From: Heterocephalus glaber
Lineage: Eukaryota; Chordata; Mammalia; Rodentia; Bathyergidae
DNA: 64,000 bases
Direction: 5' to 3'
Assembly (NCBI RefSeq): GCF_000247695.1
Contig: NW_004624732.1
Coordinates: forward strand, 13,530,087 to 13,594,086
Made by a program: the position numbers and the translations under genes. The notes beneath the pieces are model-generated. The model did no database searches, had not been told where the DNA came from, and saw nothing but the letters and a program-made list of their open reading frames with translations. How positions within the stretch are numbered: the stretch's first letter is position 1; the number at the start of each line of letters is the position of its first letter. Shown here in pieces: positions 10,506 to 64,000 of this stretch.

Positions 10506-13500
10506 ATTCAAAAAGCAGAAATTGTCCTGCAATACTTATTAATTCATACAACAAGCTTAATTCAAGCATTACCACCATTTTATAGGAAATGAAACCACAG
10601 GCCAGGGCAAAACTGCACCACGGAAGTAAGGTGTCTTCCACTCCAGAGCCCAGCTCTTGATTCCCAACACTGGCCTTCAGGGGTCAGAACACAAACCAAG
10701 AATCTGCCTGTCATTGGTCCTGCGCCCTTGGACTTCGGGGATCATCTCTTTTTGCTCCAAGTAAAGTGGCTCCTTGTCTCTTCCTACTTACTGTGAAGGT
10801 TTGAGTTCCTGCCCTACTACCTCCTACAACCTTTACTGAGCCTGGGCCGAGGGAGGTGTTTCATCCATCAGCCCCTATCAAGCCCTCTCTTCTCTACTGC
10901 AGGATCCTCTCTAGTCTGTCAGCTCCAACATGGAGTCGGTCCCTTCCTGTGATTCCTCAGTACTACAGGAACACACTCAGGGCTGGTCGTGAGAAACAGG
11001 ATTTTTTTCTAGCCCAACACACAACTAGAATCAACTTCAAACCGAGCACCCATCTTCAGTGTCCTACACACTACAGCGTTTGTGGCCAGAATACGTGTTC
11101 CCATGCCGGGTCCTTCTCCAGGCAGGGCCGACTGCCCTCTCCTCAGAGCCCCACCCCTGCAGATGCTCCCTTCATTCTCCCCAACCTCCTTGTTAGGGTG
11201 GGCTGGGAGTCCCTACCCACCTCCCCGTCCATCCCCCAAGCAGGGGCAGAATCATGCAAGTAGCTCGCCCCTCGATTCTCACCCAGGCCATGGTTGATGG
11301 GACCCTCTTCCAGAATCAAACATGCTCCTTAAGGTATTTTTTCTCAACAAATAATATTTGATTTCCATTAGAGGAATGTTTTGCTTCCTTCTAGTTCAAT
11401 CTACCCCAATGCTACATGGTAGGCAGCTTTACGTAGAAGTTATTTTCTTCGTATGGCCTGAAAATCAAATTCCCTGACAGAAGACTGTTTCTCAGCATGG
11501 AAGACATTCAGACAACCTTCCAGCACAAGATGTTTCCCAAATAGGAAATTCTAGAATGTGCTGAGCAGCTGCAGGCATTCTTTTGTTAGACTAAAGACAT
11601 ACACATGCACATGTTTGTTTGCGTGCCACATTTTTTCAAAAAATACATGTTCATGAGGATGGATGCCTTTTGTTGGTCCAAAATATTATGGACACATGTA
11701 GTCCTTGCTGTAGGATCTCACGGTCTCTCATAAAATTCTTGTGAGCAAAACAGGAAGATTAGCAGATTTCAGGGAAACAAAGTGGAATCAAAATTGGGGA
11801 AACTAACATCCAGAAAGAGTACCAGAGTGAGAATGAGTCTGTGACGGTGTACCCCCGGGCTCTGCTGGCAGAGGTTAGCAACTTTACTACAAATACCCTG
11901 TCATCCAAAATCCTGCTTAGGGACAGGGAAGCCGGGTTTGAGGGCTCTGCATAGGCTGCTGGAGGTTACAGGATGGATATGGGGGAGTAGAGACTTGCTC
12001 TCTGGTCACTTCATCTATCTGCTCTGGGCTGGGGCTGGGTGACAGCTGAGCCCACAGCAGGATGGGGGTTGCAAGGGAGACCTGCCCTGGCCAGCTCAGA
12101 GAGGATTCACTAAAGTCCACCACAGGCAAAACTGAAAATGTTGTCCGGTGGGGGTGGGGGGCTGTGGCTCATTTTTTCCAGTTTTTAGCAAACAGTGCCC
12201 TGTGGCTTCTAAAACTGACCAGCGGGCAGACATGTGCCAGGGGCCAGGAACAGCAGGACACCTGGTCACTGAGCCACCCTTGGGCTGGGGCTGGCCTGGT
12301 CCAGGGGGCTGCACAGGGAGTCAGTATGAGGTGGGGTGGCAGGGACAGCTCCATCCTGGTACTTGCAGTGAGGCAAGCAGCATGACAAAACGGGGAGAGC
12401 TCTGGGCTCATAGCCACCCCTCTGCTAGGCCCTCAGTCCTACAGAGCTGGGTCAGCTGGAAGAAAGGGTGCTTCCCTGAGGGTGCTCAGCCACAGCATGG
12501 CAGAGAGGTCACACAGGAAGAGGACTCATGGCTCATTTCCACTGTGGGACAGGCCCTTCCAGGCAGAGAATGGGAGAAAACAAGGGAGTGGCCAGAGCAT
12601 GCAGGGCCTGGTTTGGGGATCTGGACTTGTATGGAAAGGAAGGCTACTGAAGGTATAAACATGGGCAATGGGGAAGTAAATGTCAGGAAAATCTCCCTGG
12701 AAGCCATGTTCTGCTCTAGCAGTGGGCTTGTAGGAGACCCAAGGGGTGCTGGACCCACTATGGATGCAAGAGGAAATGGATGGTGAGAGCTGAATGGGGG
12801 GTGGGGGGGTGCAGGACTCTTTAGGAGGCCAAATCTGAGGACCTAGGGACAGATATGGGACCAATTAGGAAGGCTTCAAGTAAAAGCCAGAAGCATGGCC
12901 ACTAGCTTGGACTGGACACTCCATCCTTCCCCTTTGTGCTCAATGTGCCACACCCTCAGTGAGTGGCTCTGTCCTCCTATGTGACCGCTGGGTCACAAGA
13001 TGGCTGCTGCTCCTCTAGCCCTCATTCCAGGAAGGAGGTGAAAGCCACACTCAGGCTTTGGTATTTTTTACCTGTGTACCCTCCCTCATCTCACAGGCCA
13101 GGATTGTGTCACAAAGCTACCCATGGCTGGGAGAAAGCTGGGATACTGAGCAGTGCTAGTGGAGCACACTGGTCTCTGAACAGCCAGAGTCCTGCTGGGA
13201 GGAGCTGGGGATGTGTGCTGGCTGTGCATCTGCAGTGTCCACCCCAAGGGGAAGGCACAGGAAGGGTCTGGGGGATGACTGGCTCAACAAGCCCCTCTCA
13301 GAGGCACCTGAAATTTGAGATACACATGGGCACAAGGGAGAACACTGTCCTGGGCCGTGGATTTGGGGTTATCAGCTCTCCTGCTCTCATCATCACTACA
13401 GATATAAAGACACACTCCTACCTGCACATCCAGGCCCATTCCTGAGCCCACAAGCACAACTCCCAGGTCCCTGGAAAGACCAGGCCACCACTGTGTGCAT

Positions 13501-13914
13501 CAGCCACTCAGACCAGCCCAAAAGGCTAAGGCTGTGCTTAGTGGGAGCCACGAGAAGGGGCAAAGCCAGCAGGTCACAGTCACACATGACCCCGGCCCTC
13601 CTGGCGCCAGCAGACTGCAGCATTCAGACCCTCTGCAACTCCCTAACCAGGCCCCAACCTCCTTGGGCCTCAAGGTTCTCATCTGCAGAGTGGAGTCCCA
13701 GTACCTGACCCCCAGTTCCCACAGTCACTCAGGGCAACCTCGGGAACATCACCGGGGCTTCCAGCTGGGCACCAGCACGGGCTCTGGGCCGGGGCAGGGC
13801 AGCCACACGGCTGGCACACCAACCAGCAGCTCAGCACCACAGCCTCAGATGGGACGACGGAGACAAATAAGACACATTTACATCTTTCTGAGTGTTTTCA
13901 CCAGAAGTTTTGTT
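10506..13914. other. Intergenic sequence just downstream of BIN1
   Basis: Unique sequence that becomes more GC-rich toward BIN1. Open frames of 100-212 codons (for example 12148-12786 plus) have no family resemblance and overlap others on the opposite strand. No repeat was identified with confidence. Confidence 0.5.
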
Positions 13915-14291
13915 TCATTTTGTTTTGAACACTAAGGTTTATCTTCAAACAGCACACGGATGGTCTGCGGGGCAGGGCCAGGCTGGGCTGGTGACTGGGC
14001 CCCACCCACAGCAGCTGCCAGGAAAAGGACCCTTGCCCAGGCCAGTGGCGGCTGAAGCTTCAGGCAAGTGCAGTGGTGGCTCAGTGGCCTCCAGCCCTCC
14101 CTGTGGCCAGGCACACATGCGGGTGGGCGGGGACGCTGGGAACTCAACTAGGGGACACACAGCTTCAGGAGCACTGGTGAACTCTGCCGGACTGGCCTGA
14201 ACCGGGCTCTTTGAAAAGCAACTTAATGTTTGGGAGAACACCTGTCGGCTCAGGTCTCTCCTCTCTCAATTTCCCTTTGCTTTTGAAAAGT

Positions 14292-14323
<32 letters not shown>

Positions 14324-14420
14324 AAACAGAAAAAAAGGAGAAAAAAAATCAGAAAAGAAACACACATTTTTCGGGAAAAGATGTTCTTCAAGTGCCCGGC
14401 GGGCCTGCAAGGGGGCTCTG
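13915..14420 (-). other. BIN1: BIN1 3' UTR
   Basis: This is the untranslated part of exon 20 after the TGA at 14421-14423. It includes an A/T-rich stretch near 14300-14375 (poly-T on the transcript strand). The end at about 13915 is inferred from the nearest usable polyadenylation hexamer and from remembered similarity of the human 3' end (AAACCTTAGTGTTCAAAAC). The exact cleavage site cannot be read from the DNA. Confidence 0.65.
13938..13943 (-). terminator. BIN1: Probable BIN1 polyadenylation signal (GATAAA variant)
   Basis: The minus strand reads AAGATAAACCTTAGTG. No AATAAA or ATTAAA lies nearer the stop codon. GATAAA is a recognised rarer hexamer variant, and GT/T-rich sequence follows within about 50 nt. 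RNA 3'-end data would settle it. Confidence 0.5.
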
Positions 14421-62934
<48,514 letters not shown>

Positions 62935-62972
62935 TCAGCGCCCCCTGCCCGCCCCCTGCGGAGCAGAACCTG

Positions 62973-62982
62973 CCTTTTAAAG
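62973..62982 (-). promoter_or_regulatory. Possible TATA-like element CTTTAAAAGG
   Basis: On the minus strand CTTTAAAAGG lies about 265 nt upstream of the BIN1 ATG inside the CpG island. If used, transcription would start near 62945-62950. TTTAAA is a weak TATA variant. The position is plausible but unproven. Confidence 0.3.
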
Positions 62983-63360
62983 AGCCACTCCGGGCCCCGG
63001 CGCTGGAGCCGTGCAGCCTGAGAGGAGGAGCGGCACGCTTGGGGCTGCGGCGCAGGGGACTCCCCCCAACGCTCCGGCGACACCGCCCCGGGGCGGGGAC
63101 TAACTCGACAGTCTGGAGTCCGACACCGCCCCAGTCCTGACGCCTGGGTCTTCCTCCTAAGCAGGCTCCTCCTGCAGCGCAGGAAAGGAGGCCAGGTGGA
63201 GGAAGGGGTGCTTTGAAAAGTCACAGATAATGCGCAGCCCACCGTGTGAGAGAGCGCGGCCGGGCGCCCGACTCTTCCCGGGCTCCCCACCCCCGGGCCC
63301 AGGGATCCCCCTCCTCCCTTCGCGGTCCTCGTGTCCCCGGGCGCCTGGGGAGATCGCCAC

Positions 63361-63731
63361 GTCTTTCCTGCCTGCCCAGCCTTCTGCCAGTTAAGCGCTC
63401 CTTCGTTCCACTTTGCCAGTAATAATTATATCAACGACCCAACATTGTGCCGTGTGCCGTGTGCCTGGCACTGTGCTGCAATTTGACAGACGGTGCCTCA
63501 TCAGCCTCCGGACAGCCCCCTGAGGTAGGTGTTACTCTCCTTTTACAAAGGAGACACCAGGAGTCTTGGCGAAAAATTTCTGACCACATCCCAGGCCCTG
63601 CATCACTGTGCACCGGGTTGTTTCCTAATTCCTGCAAGAAATGGCTCGGAATCATTATTGGTGGAGATAAGGTAATTCTTCACCAGCTTTGCCAACACAT
63701 GAATGACACGTTAATGACACATTGTAAATGA
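63361..63731. other. Upstream flank of BIN1, with a probable MIR/L2-like remnant
   Basis: 'Gtgtgcctggcactgtgctg' and 'ccctgaggtaggtgttactc' with 'tccttttacaaaggag' look like an old MIR-class SINE in reverse. No gene is visible. Confidence 0.4.
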
Positions 63732-64000
63732 CAGTCATTCCGGTTTCCCGGGCCCGAGGGGATACCAAAATTGTGGATGTTCAAGTCTTACGTACAGTGA
63801 CACAGGTTTTGCATATAAGCTACACATATCTTTCATGTACTGTAAATCATCTCTAGATTACTTGCAATAATACATGAAATGCTTTATAAATACTTGTATT
63901 GTTTAGGGAATAATAACAAGAAAAAAATTCGTTCATGTTCGGTACAGAGCAGTTTTTCCCCCTGAATATTTCTGATCCTGGAATGTGGAATCCACAGATC
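63732..64000 (+). mobile_element. Tigger-type (MER2-like) DNA transposon, runs off the window end
   Basis: It starts CAGTCATTCCGGTTTCC, like the terminal repeat CAGT.GTCCCTCGGTATCC. 'Ggataccaaaattgtggatg', 'taaatcatctctagattact', 'attgtttagggaataataac' with 'aagaaaaaaa', and 'ggaatccacagatc' follow in consensus order. Confidence 0.7.

Noticed and set aside
12148..12786. 212-codon plus-strand open frame downstream of BIN1
   Set aside because: No protein motif or splice context, and the opposite strand is equally open. Treated as chance.
63361..64000. Upstream regulatory region corresponding to the human BIN1 Alzheimer-risk variants
   Set aside because: Those variants lie tens of kilobases upstream of the human gene. 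Only about 1.3 kb upstream of the ATG is present here.

Overview
This is mammalian nuclear DNA, most likely from a non-murid rodent. The evidence is one conserved vertebrate gene with GT-AG introns, a CpG-island promoter, abundant tRNA-derived ID-type SINEs, 7SL-derived B1/B4-type SINEs, L1 fragments and old mariner/Tigger/hAT transposons. The ID elements carry an unusual middle ('GTTCCACCxCCTGCCT') instead of the rat-type 'GTAGAGCGCTTGCCTAGC', so the source is not mouse or rat. A castorimorph such as a beaver or kangaroo rat is a guess. Coding details (a VQ C-terminus, an extra proline in exon 12) also look rodent-like from memory of the mouse protein.

The window holds one protein-coding gene, BIN1 (amphiphysin II), complete on the minus strand. 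The start codon is at 62709 and the stop ends at 14421. All 20 coding exons of the human gene model can be placed to the base. Every intron begins with GT and ends with AG, and the phases join without a frameshift. With every exon included the protein would be 610 residues, or 595 without the muscle exon (human 593). The order is N-terminal amphipathic helix and BAR domain (exons 1-10), phosphoinositide-binding muscle exon 11, Pro/Ser linker (12), proline-rich and clathrin/AP2-binding region (13-16), Myc-binding region (17-18) and SH3 domain (19-20). The neuron-associated exons 7 and 13-16 and the muscle exon 11 are intact, so the locus can encode the neuronal, muscle and ubiquitous isoforms.

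Layout: 1-13900 is intergenic DNA downstream of BIN1, AT-rich and full of repeats, with one isolated GC/CpG-rich block at about 2375-3165. From 13915 to 14420 is the 3' UTR. From 14421 to 38268 lie exons 20 to 2. From 38269 to 62625 is the 24.4 kb intron 1, with CA microsatellites, SINEs, an antisense L1 end, MIR and Tigger remnants. From about 61840 to 63360 is the CpG-island promoter around exon 1. From 63360 to 64000 is upstream DNA ending in a Tigger-type transposon.

No second gene, RNA gene, CRISPR array or microbial-type system is visible. The most unusual features outside the gene are: a 79-base uninterrupted G run in intron 7; three perfect AP-1 motifs within 36 bp in the same intron; two copies of an inverted mariner-transposase-derived repeat, one split by an apparently twin-primed L1 and the other giving its empty site; and a short hAT-type element in intron 19.
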